Assembly (NCBI GenBank): GCA_023052935.1
Contig: CM041292.1
Span: 85,265,169-85,329,168, forward strand
Length of the DNA: 64,000 nt
DNA from: Piezodorus guildinii
Lineage: Eukaryota; Arthropoda; Insecta; Hemiptera; Pentatomidae
Direction: 5' to 3'
Of this stretch, positions 10,440-21,740 are shown piece after piece (within the stretch, counting starts at the first letter, position 1; every line of letters begins with the position of its first letter). A program made the position numbers and the translations under genes. Under the pieces are notes generated by a model. It ran no database searches. It was given only the letters and a program-made list of their open reading frames with translations, and had not been told where the DNA came from.

Positions 10440-10690
10440 AATCTTCACCAAACCATCCATTTCAAATTTCAAATACTTCGTTAAGTCCTCTATACTTTTT
10501 ACTTTGTCACGAATAAAACCACCCGTTATATCCGTAATATTGCTGATTTGGATTAATCAAGATACTTTTCCTTTTATGGCTCAAACCATTCCCACTCTAA
10601 GCTTGCTTCTTCCTATCTGATTCCCGATAATCCTCTGAGGGGTCTAAAAACTTTTTAAACCAATAGATTTGTAACTGGAATGTACCGTGG
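10440..10690 (+). mobile_element. Jockey-like LINE ORF2 C-terminal fragment
   Basis: DNA and broken reading frames match the end of the copy at 56760-56970. Shared words include TTTGTCACGAATAAA, GCTGATTTGG and a closing CCTCTGAGGGGTCTAAAAA-type block. The reading FVTNK...RNIADL corresponds to the FVTNxxxHxDLNVPxVADL region of related copies. Several stops and indels make it a pseudogene relic. Confidence 0.6.
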
Positions 10691-11329
10691 TAGTTTCTCT
10701 AGAGTTCTCTTATTTTTATATTTTCAATGAGACCTTCTTTTTATACTAATAATTATTAATTATTTAAACCTTTTTTATAAAAATCATTAAAAAAATTATT
10801 TTGGTTGAGGAGAAAATTAAAAAACGTAGTATATGTTCAAGATATATATTAAAATTAATATATGATATTAGAAAATGGCTAGACATGAGTAAGTATTAAC
10901 AATATAACTTAATTAATTGTTGTTTAAATATACAAATTTAATAGGAAAAAGTTTTTTAAAAAAATTAACTTTTAAATTGATTTTTTTATCAAATACACTT
11001 GTTAATTGAAATAAATTAAAGAATATAATTGTAAAAAAGGACAATTATTCATAATCTTATCACTTGATTTATCTATATTTTATTTTTATTGATTATCATT
11101 TCATTTTTTGCTATAGCAGTTTTAATAATCCACATGGGTTTATAGCTCTTAGTTGAGGATCAGCCCTGATGATGAACGATACCCGTTTTTTTTTAATCTC
11201 TGTTATTCTTTTTGTGATATAAAGATTCCCGACTATTATTTATTAGCGTGAGTTTGACTATATCAATTTTTGTATTTATTTATTGAAATTTACAACTGTT
11301 TAGTGAATAATAAAATAAACTGCTTTATG
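10691..11329. other. Very AT-rich, nothing recognised
   Basis: Very AT-rich. A CCCTGATGATGAACG stretch at 11164 resembles the hammerhead core start but lacks GAAAC, so it was not called. Confidence 0.45.
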
Positions 11330-11890
11330 ATGAAATGCAAGGAAAAGCATTCATAGAACTGCTCATTGGCAGCACTCTATATACGTAATCTGAAACAAGA
11401 AAGTTCAGATAGATGAAGTAACCGAAAACGGCGTGCAGTTTCTTTCGTACGTCTTATTGCGTATTCCTCGTAAGACGTTTGTCAAGCAGGAGGCCTAGAT
11501 AGCAGTCCTCTTCAACTGAATTAAGTGAAGGGTAAAAGTAATTTGGTGAGATTTGTTGGTATTGACTTCAATTCTCCAATTCCACACTACATCACAAGGT
11601 CTGTGATGTAGGATTAAAGAGTTTCAGAGACAATAGCTGGATCGTTATTGTGGCAATATTGGATCACATGTGTGATCAGTGATTGGGAGGTAAGTGTTAG
11701 GATAGGTTGGAATATCAGCTGTATAGGCTGTGTAAAGAATAGTTCCGAGGATACTGCCTTGAGGATATCGATTTTAATAGACTAAGATCCTTTTGGGTGA
11801 ATCTTAAGGGATATGGAAATAAAAGCAAAAAATAAAAACTCTTAACACCAAGCCATCGAAATCATTTATAAGAAGCTTACTTATTATCCG
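11330..11890 (-). mobile_element. Jockey-like LINE reverse transcriptase fragment
   Basis: The minus strand carries YPQGSILGTILYTAYTADIP, the RT motif normally GVPQGSILG. It then has a degraded catalytic loop (ITDHTCDPI where FADDTA is expected). Next come VVWNWRIEVNTNKSHQITFT, the thumb region found in all the Jockey-like copies here, and GLLLDKRL recoverable in a second frame. Both catalytic Asp positions are damaged and there are several frameshifts. This is the only clear Jockey RT piece on the minus strand upstream of 60 kb. Confidence 0.7.
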
Positions 11891-11989
11891 ACCAAACAAA
11901 AAGGGCAATGATTGATATCGAAGATCTCTGGTTTCCATAAAGGGTATTTTACCATTCAAGGATACGTCGTTATTCATGGAACAAAGGTG

Positions 11990-12330
11990 TTTGACAACTA
12001 ATAGGCAGGGCTAAATAAAGCAAGGAGACGGCATAGAAACCTCGGGTATGGGCTGAGCCAGGGATGAAGGAGGCTGTGGAAGGGATCTTGAAGAAAGCGG
12101 TGGAATATGGAGGAGGGTAAGAGAGAGAGAGAGAAGGCGACATAAATAATACATTGTGTCCGGCCGAAATCCTCCAGGGGGGCTACAAGTTGCTATTGCA
12201 AGTCCAGATATGGGGGCCTCCTCCGGCCAATATGTTAGCCCTTTCAATACCCTACCAGGGCTCTCTACCAATCACACCCTCTGTATAAACTTCTTATATT
12301 CACATCCTGGATTTTTTTTTTTGGCCCAGC
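11990..12330. other. GC-balanced island
   Basis: Balanced-composition block with a (GA)n stretch at 12119-12134 and GC-rich CCGGCCGAAATCC. Short frames on both strands match nothing. Looks unique within the window. Confidence 0.35.
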
Positions 12331-12423
12331 TCAATATGGAAAGGATATTCAAGATTGTAAGCGATATTTAACTGCAGTATCCATGGCTCCGTTATCTCCT
12401 GGATGATTAATTAATCATTCATT

Positions 12424-13695
12424 AATTGAGACGTCGATTTCCAAAAGGTACTAAAGGAGATTTTTTACAAAGTTGATATTTTCACATATTTGTATTCTAA
12501 TGGTTTAGTTTTATCTAAATCCGTCATCAAATTTCATCTAAGAAACATAAAATTATTAAAAAAAGTTTTTAAGAATTGCATTTCATTCCAAAAGGTACTA
12601 TATCCTATGTCAAAGTATATAACTTTTTCCTTTCATTTCCTTCCAAAAGGTACTATATTTCCTACTATACGGCAGAAGCACCTAACCCGTAATATATCAC
12701 CATTAATTTATTGTTTTCATCATTTTATGCATTTTTATTGGTTCATTTAGCACGTCTTGATTCACCGCTATTATTTTGATCCTGATTTATACTAATAATC
12801 AGTTTTTAGGCTATTTGAAACAACTAAGTTGCGTCGCTTTGGTTCTTTTAGGTTGTCAATTAAATTAAGTTTTTTTTTTTAGTATTTCTTCTTGCAGCAA
12901 CATAAATTTGGTTTAAAATTTTTCAGAAACTCACATTTTAATAGAATAATGGTATTTGATGCAGCAAATAGTTGGAATTAGCATTCCATGAACATGCTAA
13001 ATATGTGAAGAAAATCCGTGCCTGATCTAACTTAGTAGTCGATTTTTTAATGTAAAATAAAACCTCAAAAGTTATTCTTTATCAGTATCTATGGTTAAAT
13101 ATTGTTTACACGTCGTTAATAATATAGTTACATTTCCTAAATTCACACAAATAGTATATGCTAGTTCAAAACAAACTTCATAATTACATACTTTCTTATT
13201 ATAGTGCCATAAATAGATAAATTGTCCTTTGAATATTCACTTTCTTCATGAATAATAGATAATCAATGTAATTAAACAATAAAGAAAGATATTTCTCAGA
13301 GGGAGAACAAGGAAATAAACATAACTTAGTAATTAACGATATAAAGACGTTAGTTATCACTAATGTTGTATTAGGAAGGTTATAGTGACTGTTAGCAATT
13401 TATCTCGCGTTATATTCTTCCAAAAAGTACTATATCCCTTTTAATTCTTTCCAAATATTACTATATCCATGTTTCGTTCCAAAAAGTACTATATCTATAT
13501 TATATGTTTAAAATCATCGGAAAAGTGCAATAATTTGGAAAATGAGCTGGCAACACACTTAAAAATCAACTTTCGATTTTAATAAAAAAAGAATCACTTA
13601 AATTGGTCCAATAATAAATAAATGACAGATTTATGCGTTTCCTGTAAAATTTTCTAAAGTGGATGTAGTACCTTTTGGAAATCAACGTCTCAATT
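12424..13695. mobile_element. TIR element of family M, copy M1
   Basis: Termini are inverted copies of AATTGAGACGTYGATTTCC followed by AAAAGGTACT (left 12424-12452, right 13664-13695). The sequence just inside the left end (ACATATTTGTATTCT, TTTTATCTAA) is shared with both copies at 57841-58599. Five same-orientation subrepeats of a CCAAAAGGTACTATAT type lie inside, two near the left and three at 13417-13495. No transposase is present. The superfamily is not assignable from the ends. Confidence 0.7.
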
Positions 13696-13861
13696 ATTGA
13701 TTATTCATTTTAATTGAGAAAAAAACGTATTTCGAGTATAGAAGATCTTTTAAAGTATATTTTTTCTCTGCTTAATTATTAAATGTATTCAATTTGACTA
13801 TGTATAAAACTGCACCTTAAGAGCTTAATGAGAAAAATAGGTTTTAGTAAATTTTGATCAC

Positions 13862-13949
<88 letters not shown>

Positions 13950-14569
13950 AAATACAATACGTTCATGTAATCTAAGGTACGCAAAAATACATTATTTCGT
14001 AAAAAAAAAATCATTTAAACATATATAAAAAAAAAAAAAAAATTATTTTATTAATTTTTTTTAAAACATTTGCACATTTCCCCAAAACACTCAAGCTTTC
14101 TTTTTGCCTTATGAACTGTTTTGATAAATCATACCAAATACCTAACACCTTTTTCTGGTACCAGGAAGGACTTATCTATGACTCCCTAAAACTTTTCGCC
14201 AATTAAGACCAAATTCAGACTCTCGCATTGTAATGTTCCTGTTCGGCATTAAGTTAATTCCTTTTCTGTGTCAATCTAATCTTCTATAATCTAAATTTAG
14301 GTGATCGGCTGTTGTTATATTTCCTCTTGAGCCTCCACTGCCGCCAAACACAGGATGTTTCTACTCGGTCTTAATTAGTTCTTAATCTTCCTTACATTGA
14401 GCTTTTACTCCACATTCCTTGTTCAAACTTTAACGGTAAGGTGTTTTGGTTGCTGTTCTTCAGAAGTTCATAATTTCATTAGTAATCATGGGTTTTTAAA
14501 CTTGTAAACAACCAATATATTTTGTTTAATAATGTAAACATTTTATTTTCGATATAATTTCAAGTGGAT
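13696..14569. other. AT-rich spacer with microsatellite
   Basis: AT-rich sequence including the TA microsatellite at 13866 and A-rich runs near 14000-14045. The 14080-14480 part is less extreme in composition but has no recognisable feature. Confidence 0.5.
13866..13946. repeat. (AT)n microsatellite, one phase break
   Basis: About 80 bp of AT repeat with a single AATATA phase interruption near 13905. Confidence 0.95.
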
Positions 14570-14960
14570 GATGGGTCTCCGACTGTATTAGGCAGCCGGA
14601 CGACCGCTACCCTTTGCTGACACCTGGTCCAAGACAGAGCCCAGACCTGTCGGACGATGTGGATGATACCAGGCAATTGGAGCAGACATGTGTCCCAGGT
14701 GACAAATTAAAAGACACCGGCTGAGACCTGAGAAGCTACACCGGACGATTTCCCTCGGGAGGACGACCAGAATTAAACTGAGACACCGAGAGACCATGAC
14801 CAGCGAAAAATTACTGACCGCTGTCCCTCAGGCGCTGACAACTCCTTTATCATCCGCCCTTCAGGGTCTTCTGTCCTCTACTAAATAACCTTCACGTCAC
14901 GTCGTGTATGCGCAATATGGCTATCCCACATCCTAACCAGAGCGGATTGGTTTTAGTGCT
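14570..14960. other. GC-balanced island
   Basis: About 390 bp of balanced composition with several CpGs (CCGGACGACC, CACGTCACGTCGTG). Open on the minus strand for 69 codons without a recognisable motif. Not repeated elsewhere in the window. Confidence 0.4.
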
Positions 14961-15028
14961 TACCCAAAATCATTAGTTAAATGTATCTTAATAAGGAAGT
15001 GGGATTGCAAGGTGTTTAAATTGATAGA

Positions 15029-15031
<3 letters not shown>

Positions 15032-15080
<49 letters not shown>
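15032..15080. repeat. (AT)n microsatellite
   Basis: About 24 AT units ending in ACACAT. Confidence 0.95.
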
Positions 15081-15087
<7 letters not shown>

Positions 15088-15169
15088 AATAATGAAATAT
15101 AATAAATAAATAATCCTTTCTCTCTGCTTTAGCTACTGATTTACATTGAAATTAACGATTAGATTTTAG

Positions 15170-15545
15170 GTTCTCTGGGAACTGGATAGACAGGAAGTGT
15201 TTGTATAGACGGGATTTGCAGGTCGGAAGATTATCACAGTGACGTATATAAGAAGGAATATAATATCAAAGGGACGAAGATCGGATTAGGTAAGATCTTT
15301 CAGAGGCTGCTGATTACAGGTCTGAAGGTAGGGAACGAGTTTCGTAGGGGTTGACGGAGTATTTGAATGAAAATATTAGAGATGTACGAAAATTAGGATT
15401 GGAAAATTTGTGAAAGGTAACATATTAGGAAGTACGTAAAACGGTAGGATGGGTAAAGACACTTAAACTCATCGTATGCTGATTACAGAATCGTCCTTTA
15501 ACATCCAAAAGTTGAAACATGTGAAGCAGTTATACAACTAAAAGC
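15170..15545 (+). repeat. Dispersed repeat N, copy N1
   Basis: Matches 38255-38515 in the same orientation. Shared blocks: GTCTGAAGG..GGGAACGAG, TTTGAATGAAAA, GATGTACGA, GGAAGTAC, GGGTAAAG.CACTT and GAAGC..TTA at the end. The two copies lie near a TA/AT microsatellite on opposite sides. No coding potential recognised. Confidence 0.55.
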
Positions 15546-15689
15546 TCGCAACTGGACATCGGCGACGACTCTACACTGATAAATTTGACGTTTAGATGAT
15601 ATAATTGCTTGTGTTTATTGCTACTTTTTACAATCACAACCTTCTCACATTTCGGCATTTTGTCTTTTTCTAACATTTCGTAAATAACG

Positions 15690-15985
15690 AGGTTAAAGCA
15701 GAGAAGATGTATCGCAGAAGATAATGAACAATATTTGATTTATTAATTAGTATTTGATTAAATCCCTTCTTGTATAAGTTTTAAATTTTATTATTTTTAT
15801 TTATTTTATGCTACTTTTGCTATAGGGCGATATTGAAGTGGATGTCTTAAATTTTACTTATCCAGGTTTAATAGGTTGTGTATCTTAAACGAGTACCTGA
15901 ATTAGCACAGGCTCTGGCCCACTATTATACGTTCCCTCTGAAGAATGTCATTACAAAGAATTTTTCACTTCCTTTGTTGTTGGAA
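15690..15985 (+). mobile_element. hAT-like interior fragment plus S2 SINE
   Basis: The first half (AGCAGAGAAGATGTATCGCA, GAACAATATTTGA) matches the interior of hAT-like copy C. The second half (ACCTGAATTAGCACAGGCTC, TTTTTCACTTCC) matches the S2 segment in minus orientation. Neither terminus of the hAT-like element is present. Confidence 0.5.
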
Positions 15986-16043
15986 CCACTGATCTAAGGT
16001 ATCTAAAATCCGTATCCGTTCTGGGTCTCGTTAGAAGAACTAT

Positions 16044-16604
16044 ATGCTAGTAATTTGGCATCGTTTTGTAATAATTCTAACATTTATCGCATTGAAAATT
16101 TATATTATGACAGCTTTAAATAAATATTTCTATATTGATCATAAAAAGGTTTGTGAATCAGGTTCACGACGATACGCTTGGCAGGCTTTTGACAAGGCCA
16201 AAGAAGTAAGTCGGGTCGGATCCATAAGTATCAAACCTTGTCCCCTCGGACAAGAGAAAAAGACGAGGGTATCCAAGACGACGAGAGAGCCATCGGGTAT
16301 GTATGGTCGCCAGTGCTGGGAGAGGCCGGAATCAGTGTCCCTTCATACTTTACGTGACCTCAGGGCGATAGGGGAGGCGCGGATTTGGAGATGCGGTGCG
16401 TGCTCGGCATATCCACTTCTCGCTCTGCCACACCCCACCGTCCAACATTTTATAAACAGACCGAAAGGAAAAGACGAAAAAAAATATATATATATATCAG
16501 AGCTGAATTCCTTATATCAAGAAATGATTGATATTCCTTCAGTCCCTTTTGATATCCTGATATTAAGAAATCGCAGAAAACAATATGTTTGGTATTCCAT
16601 ATAA
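16044..16604 (+). other. Unassigned 186-codon open frame over a GC island
   Basis: An open frame starting ATG at 16044 covers a GC-balanced block (16160-16460). The predicted protein is basic in the middle (KKTRVSKTTREPSG) and has CGACSAYPLLALPHP near residue 130. No domain, signal peptide or repeat is recognisable, the start has poor context, and the frame begins and ends in AT-rich DNA. It may simply be a stop-poor stretch. I do not call it a gene. Confidence 0.25.
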
Positions 16605-16874
16605 GTGCTCGTTATTTATATGTTTGAAAACTGAAGGCATATATCAAAATACTGATTATTTCATTCTCAACCAAGAAAATAAAATAAAGAATAATCAAAT
16701 AAGGAATTCAGTTAATATACTTTTAGTATTATTATTATTACAATATTGTCTTTATAAATTTAATTAATTATATCTACTAAATATATCGTTCATACATCAT
16801 AAGAGTACCAAAGTAGGAACACATTTTATGTGGAAGTATTCTATATTTATTTGAGAAGAAATGTTTGGTTTTAA

Positions 16875-17070
16875 GATTTTTTTTTTCGGATGGTGTGACA
16901 GGTCATGGAGACCCTTGTTGGCTTCGCAATTTTGGTTTATGGAATCGCACACGTCAATTATAGTTGATAAGTGATAGTGGAGGGGTGGTAACGCCTATTT
17001 TTGTGAGTGGCTACCCATTGACTGAAGGACCACATATACGTAGAGGCTGTGAGTGAATATCCTTTCATTT
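16875..17070 (-). mobile_element. SINE family S3, diverged fragment
   Basis: Matches the tail part of the S3 copy at 23035-23300. Shared: a GGTG.GACAGG.C.TG.AG.CC block at the low end, GTGAGTG.. repeats and GAATATCC.TTCATTTA at the other end. The tRNA-like head is missing. Confidence 0.4.
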
Positions 17071-17435
17071 ATACGTTCAAAAAATGATAAAACAAAAGTA
17101 AAGTAGACTAATTGTAAAACATAATGAAAAATAATATAAAACTTACAAAATAAAATTAAATCAACATTAAAAATAAATGCACATCCTTATCCCTTCCGTT
17201 ATTATATCATTTCAACATTAACCACAACAATTTATTTAAATACTTACAAATCAATGATATTGATCATCAATTTGGGATTTCTTGATTTGATTTGCCAACT
17301 ATTTCTATCAATATAATAATAATATTAAATTATTTAAAAAAATTAAATTAAGGATATAAAATTAATTATTTCAACAAAGCTTCCATCTATTAAAAATAAA
17401 AACATATATCATGCAATAGTATGTTATAATATATA
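17071..17435. other. Very AT-rich, nothing recognised
   Basis: AT-rich with A-run and T-run low complexity. No feature found. Confidence 0.5.
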
Positions 17436-17570
17436 TCAGGGCTAAGGGCAAGATTAAAGCCAAGACGTTGGTCGAAACGTCAGCAAGTGTTTTTCTAGAT
17501 GGCCGGACTCCCAATCGACTATACATACTATAAATTGTCAACGGTCAGCAATAGCACCATTGTTATAAAT
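17436..17570 (+). mobile_element. Penelope-like element end, diverged
   Basis: GTCGAAACGTCAGC at 17471-17484 matches the 3' half of the hammerhead motif, and CAACGGTCAGCAATAGCACCA at about 17538 matches the outer end of the right arm at 3907-3925. The CTGATGA half is not recognisable, so the ribozyme is probably lost. Confidence 0.5.
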
Positions 17571-17699
17571 GTTTTAATTTATATTATATATTTTTTACAT
17601 TAGATAATTCAATTAAAAAATATGTTATTTGTATGCAATTATATTAATCTTGAATTACAGTACTTTTTAATATATATAATAATAAGACTGTTTTTTATA

Positions 17700-18900
17700 C
17701 TATCTACCATAATTTTCTTGTCGCTATGGATTCGATTTCAATACAAAATATGTTAGATTTTCATTCTTCATATTTTTTTTTTATTTCATTATTAGCTACG
17801 ATTATGAAAAACGCTGCTAATTATTACACAGCGGTTTATTATTTTTAGATTACAATATTAGGGTATAACTGTTTATATGGCTGTTGATAGGCAATTAAGT
17901 ATTATGAAAAGCAATAATTTAGAGGATTATATCTTATCACTACCGCTGATTCTTTTTTTTCATTTCGTCCAAAATTTAATATTTTTTTTGTTTTCTTGAT
18001 CTCCAAAATGTTTGTTACTAGAATATACTTATGATTTTTTTTTTGTTTATTCTTTTTTATGATCTTCTTTATCGCGCTTTACTGATTTTAAAACTCTGTA
18101 CATACTCTTCTCTATCGTCAAAAATAACTAAGTTACGAGCGTATTTATGAGTAAAATTTCAATTTGTTTTTCTTTTATTTTTACTCGTTTATATTTAATC
18201 GGGATGTTTTGGTTAAAAAACCATGATGAATTTTTCCACTATCTTCAAAAATGACGTAGTTACAAGCGTATAAGGGCGATTTCAATTTTTTTCATTTATC
18301 TCCTTTTTTTCATTTTTCTTTCTTTTTTTTTGTTTATCGCGCTTTACTGATTCTAAAACTCCTTACATACTTTTCTCTATCGTAAACAAAAAAAACCTGA
18401 GTTAAGAGCGTATTTATGTATAAAATTAGTTTTTTTTTCTACCTTCAAAAATAGCTGAGTAATTGAATCAAATCACTTTTAATCGGATGCTATTTTAAAA
18501 CTAACCAGCTGATATCAACGTCTAAGTTTTAGGACCATCGCTGCATGGACTAGTATTTTTGTGGGGAATTAAAAAAAAAAATGGTCCAGTAGTTTTGGAG
18601 AAATGCCGCAGACGACGGATAAACAGAGTTTTTCTTATTCGTAATTCGGATTCTACGCATCTTGAAACGTAATTTCTCAAATTTTGAGGGGTGCTTATTT
18701 TTTTTTTGGTGGATTACAAAGGTTCATTATTGAAAACAATTGACCAAAAAGTTAGCTAAAGGTAATGTCAACTTTTGAGAAACGCCATGCAGCAGAAGAA
18801 CGGACTTTTTAATTCAATATTTATATTTAACTCTTCTTGAAATTTACAACCTTATATTTGTAGACGGGATTAATTCACTTTTCTTGGTCAGTTACATCGT
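17700..18900 (-). repeat. Dispersed repeat R, copy R2
   Basis: Reverse-complement relative of R1. It runs without the palindromic insertion through the TATCACTACCGCTGATTC region that corresponds to the R1 target site. Internal units of roughly 110-130 bp (TCTATCGTCAAAAATAACTA, TATCTTCAAAAATGACGTAG, and variants) recur at about 18112, 18240, 18376 and 18460. No coding potential. Confidence 0.65.
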
Positions 18901-18959
18901 TTCAATTATGAAATTAATAAAATGAATTGCATGAATGTTTTAGAACGTAGTAATCGAGC

Positions 18960-19640
18960 TCACATTAGTGATAATGCGGCCGAAAAAGGAACATATTGAA
19001 GCCGAGCGCTGACAGTTGTCCCTAATCCCACATCGCTCCTAGCCAGCGCTAAATTGCTGTTCCGGAGATCTGCATATAGACTGCTCCGCTCCGGCCTGAT
19101 TACCGCCGATCAATAGAGCATAATGGCGTAATTTGGGGAGTATGCATTTAATAACTGGTGCTGTAAAAAGGGTGGAGCTAGGGGGTGTACCCTGTTAGCG
19201 CGCACATGATGCAACACATAAGAATAGCCTGTCGCACAGCTAAATAGGGTCGGATATAGTCATAGCGGTTGGCGACATTTGGTCCTAGCCATATGGCACT
19301 CTGTTAGTAAATAGGCAACAAATCATAGTGGAGTAGTCGATAGTAAAATCGAATTTGCGAGGAATCGAGTCTGTTAAGGGCCTAAATGGCAGCCATTAGC
19401 GGAGGAGTTTCTTCATTAGCCTAATCATACAGCCGACCCTAAACCAACAGCCGACCGCAAACAGCCGCCGCTTAGGCCCTTCCTTATCTATCTTATGCTT
19501 CGATTTATCTTGCAGTTGCGGTGGGCTATGATAATGGTTCCAGCCTATCAGCCCTCCCTCCTCTGTCAGCTCTTATGGCCATTTTGATCTATTTAATGCA
19601 ATAGATCTGCAGATGGTCATCGATGACATTCTAATTGAAT
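18960..19640. other. GC-balanced island, largest in window
   Basis: About 680 bp of balanced composition ending abruptly at a long AT microsatellite. No long reading frame, no tandem structure and no other copy in the window. Contains repeated GCCGA-type words and an ATCGAT-containing stretch near 19620. A candidate unique regulatory element; this is inference only. Confidence 0.4.
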
Positions 19641-19694
19641 CTAACGCCCCATGTTGAGTCATGAAATTGAAATAGTTTATGAATTCACAATAGC

Positions 19695-19696
<2 letters not shown>

Positions 19697-19772
<76 letters not shown>

Positions 19773-19790
19773 TTATTTATTTATTTATTT
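19697..19790. repeat. (AT)n plus (TTTA)n compound microsatellite
   Basis: About 36 AT units (19697-19768) continuing into about five ATTT units. Confidence 0.95.
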
Positions 19791-20129
19791 TGAAAAAAAT
19801 CTGAGTGTGTGTAACATTTACTCACGATTCAAGTAAAACTTTGATATTATAACTAGTAACGCTTATTAGTTGAATATACTTATCATGTTATAGATAGATA
19901 TACAATATAACAATAGATAAATAATATAAAAATAGTAATACCTACTCTTATTAATATCTAGTTTTATACACAATAAATTCATTAATTTCATTATTATTAT
20001 TATACTTCTAATACGAAATGATTAGTTTAAGGTAGCTGGAATGAGAAACATAAACTTGACAGCAATTTTTCTAAATTTCATTATAAAACATTATTCGTAG
20101 TGCAATATCTCGTGGTTGATTGAACAGGA

Positions 20130-21050
20130 AAATTATTCAGCGATCACGCGTCATGTGATTATTAATTATTTTATCGTTTTTACTTTCACTTACCAATATA
20201 TCATATTTATAGTAAGGGAAAGTATTGCGATCGTGAAAGTTTTCGAATTCCAGTTTTCGACGGAAATAAACGTTTTATGTTCCCGTAGAAAGGTCTGTGT
20301 GTCCGTTCGTGTGAGTGTGTGTGTGTGTGTGAGGGTGGTAACTTTAGTGCAAAAACGAAAAGTCCTACGAAACTGAAATTTGATATTTAAGACAACTATA
20401 CACCTGAGACGTTAAAGAAAGTTGTTCCTCAAAATCAGCTGACCGAAAGATCTAATTTATACTATGCATTTTGGACCTTTTTATGATTTTCTCAAAAACG
20501 GCTCCAACGATTTTGATTAAACTCTATATGTCGATGTAAAATTTGATGAGCTTTAATCTGATGTAAGTTTCATTCTGATTAAAATAGTCTGAGAGAGCTT
20601 AAATGCCGATATTTTAATTTTGTAGATTTAAAAAAAAATGGAACATCATCTTATTAGCATTGATAAATAACGGGTAAATATGAAAGTTGAGCGAATTTTT
20701 TTAACAACTACAGGAGGAAAGTGCAAACATATTTCTTTATGATATTATAATAGATTATTTCTGTGGCGGTCGTGAAAAACTGGATAAATCGAGTAATATC
20801 CAAAATGAGTTAACTCCACTATCGCTCCTTCAGACCGTCTCCCACGTCTTGTTAAATTGGTTAAAGACATTTGTTAGTGGAAGAAATTTTAGGTGGAACG
20901 AAAGCTGTATGTTATAACTCTATTTTGGATATTACGTAAACTTTAAGTCGCTCACCTGTAAAATGAAAGATTTTGACTTATCCACTTATTTACGACCGCC
21001 ACAGATTTAACAAAACACTTGTTTCTATTGAAATTCAAAATAATTAATAA
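20130..21050 (+). repeat. Dispersed repeat Z, copy Z2
   Basis: Carries the ordered Z landmarks: ACTTTCACTTACCAATATA, GGAAAGTATTGCGATCGTGA, a (GT)n run at 20314-20331, AAAAGTCCTACGAAACTGAA and GTTTCATTCTGATTAAAATA. It is split by the 244 bp MITE at 20761-21004 and resumes with AACACTTGTTTCTATTGAAA, which matches Z1 and Z5. Confidence 0.7.
20761..21004. mobile_element. 244 bp MITE inserted in Z2
   Basis: Perfect 13 bp terminal inverted repeats, CTGTGGCGGTCGT, extend imperfectly through a TGGATAA block. ATTT is present directly outside both ends, and the Z1 and Z5 copies lack the insert at this position, so the ends are well defined. No coding sequence. A subterminal AATATCCAAAAT / ATTTTGGATATT pair is also inverted. 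Confidence 0.7.
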
Positions 21051-21740
21051 ATAACTCTTCAACAATTTATTGAACTCGTGGCCCACTAATTCCATCATTA
21101 GGGAAATATTGAACGCTTGGTGGGATCTTAAAAATAAAGACATAACCGTAGTCTTTATCTGGGTTCCAGCACATTGTGGTATTCCAGGCAACGAAGAAGC
21201 AGACAGCCAACTTGGCCAGACAAGGCAACACATTTGAAAGCACGGTACTGGAAGAACTCACAGTAGAAGACTGCATCAGGAAATTGAGGAAAAATCTCTT
21301 CAAAACCTGGGAAACAACGTGGGTAACAGGACAACATAAACTGTTGGATATAAAAAGAGACACCAAAAAATGGACCACGAGCACGAGGATTTCTAGAAAA
21401 GAGGAAATCATTTTATGCCGGCTCCGTATAGGACATTGTCAGTTTACCCTTGGTTACCTTATGAGAAATCTGTATGCACCCACCTGCGAATATTGCGATA
21501 ATGTTCCAAAAACTATTCAACATCTATTATTAGATTGTCCCCTTTTCGAAACATCAAGACATAATATTAAACTAACAGGAACCCTAAAAGATATATTGAA
21601 TGATGATGAAGACAAGGTGAAAAAATTACTGAATTATTTAAAAGAAATCAAGTATTACAACCAAATATAGAAAAACACAGTTGCCAATGACCCTGTAGGG
21701 TAGAGGCAAATGACAAAATAAAAAAAAAACAATACAATTT
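21050..21740 (+). mobile_element. RNase H LINE ORF2 C-terminus and 3' UTR
   Basis: A tail of an I/Jockey-superfamily LINE that carries RNase H. Visible parts: SIIREIL..WW, VFIWVPAHCGIPGNEEAD (the last two RNase H catalytic motifs, His and Asp), then a frameshift just after EAD. In the next frame follow ANLARQ, CRLRIGHCQFTLGYLM, the zinc-knuckle CEYC-x8-H-x4-C, and stop at 21668-21670. The first half of RNase H and the whole RT are missing. The 3' UTR contains a hairpin (TTGCC..ACCCT..AGGGT..GGCAA at 21681-21711) and an A-rich end. Confidence 0.8.

Noticed and set aside
11164..11200. CCCTGATGATGAACG as a fifth hammerhead.
   Set aside because: No GAAAC and no stem II complement follow.
16044..16604. 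A 186-codon open frame as a gene.
   Set aside because: No domain, no splice context, begins and ends in AT-rich DNA; stop scarcity is explained by the GC-richer core.
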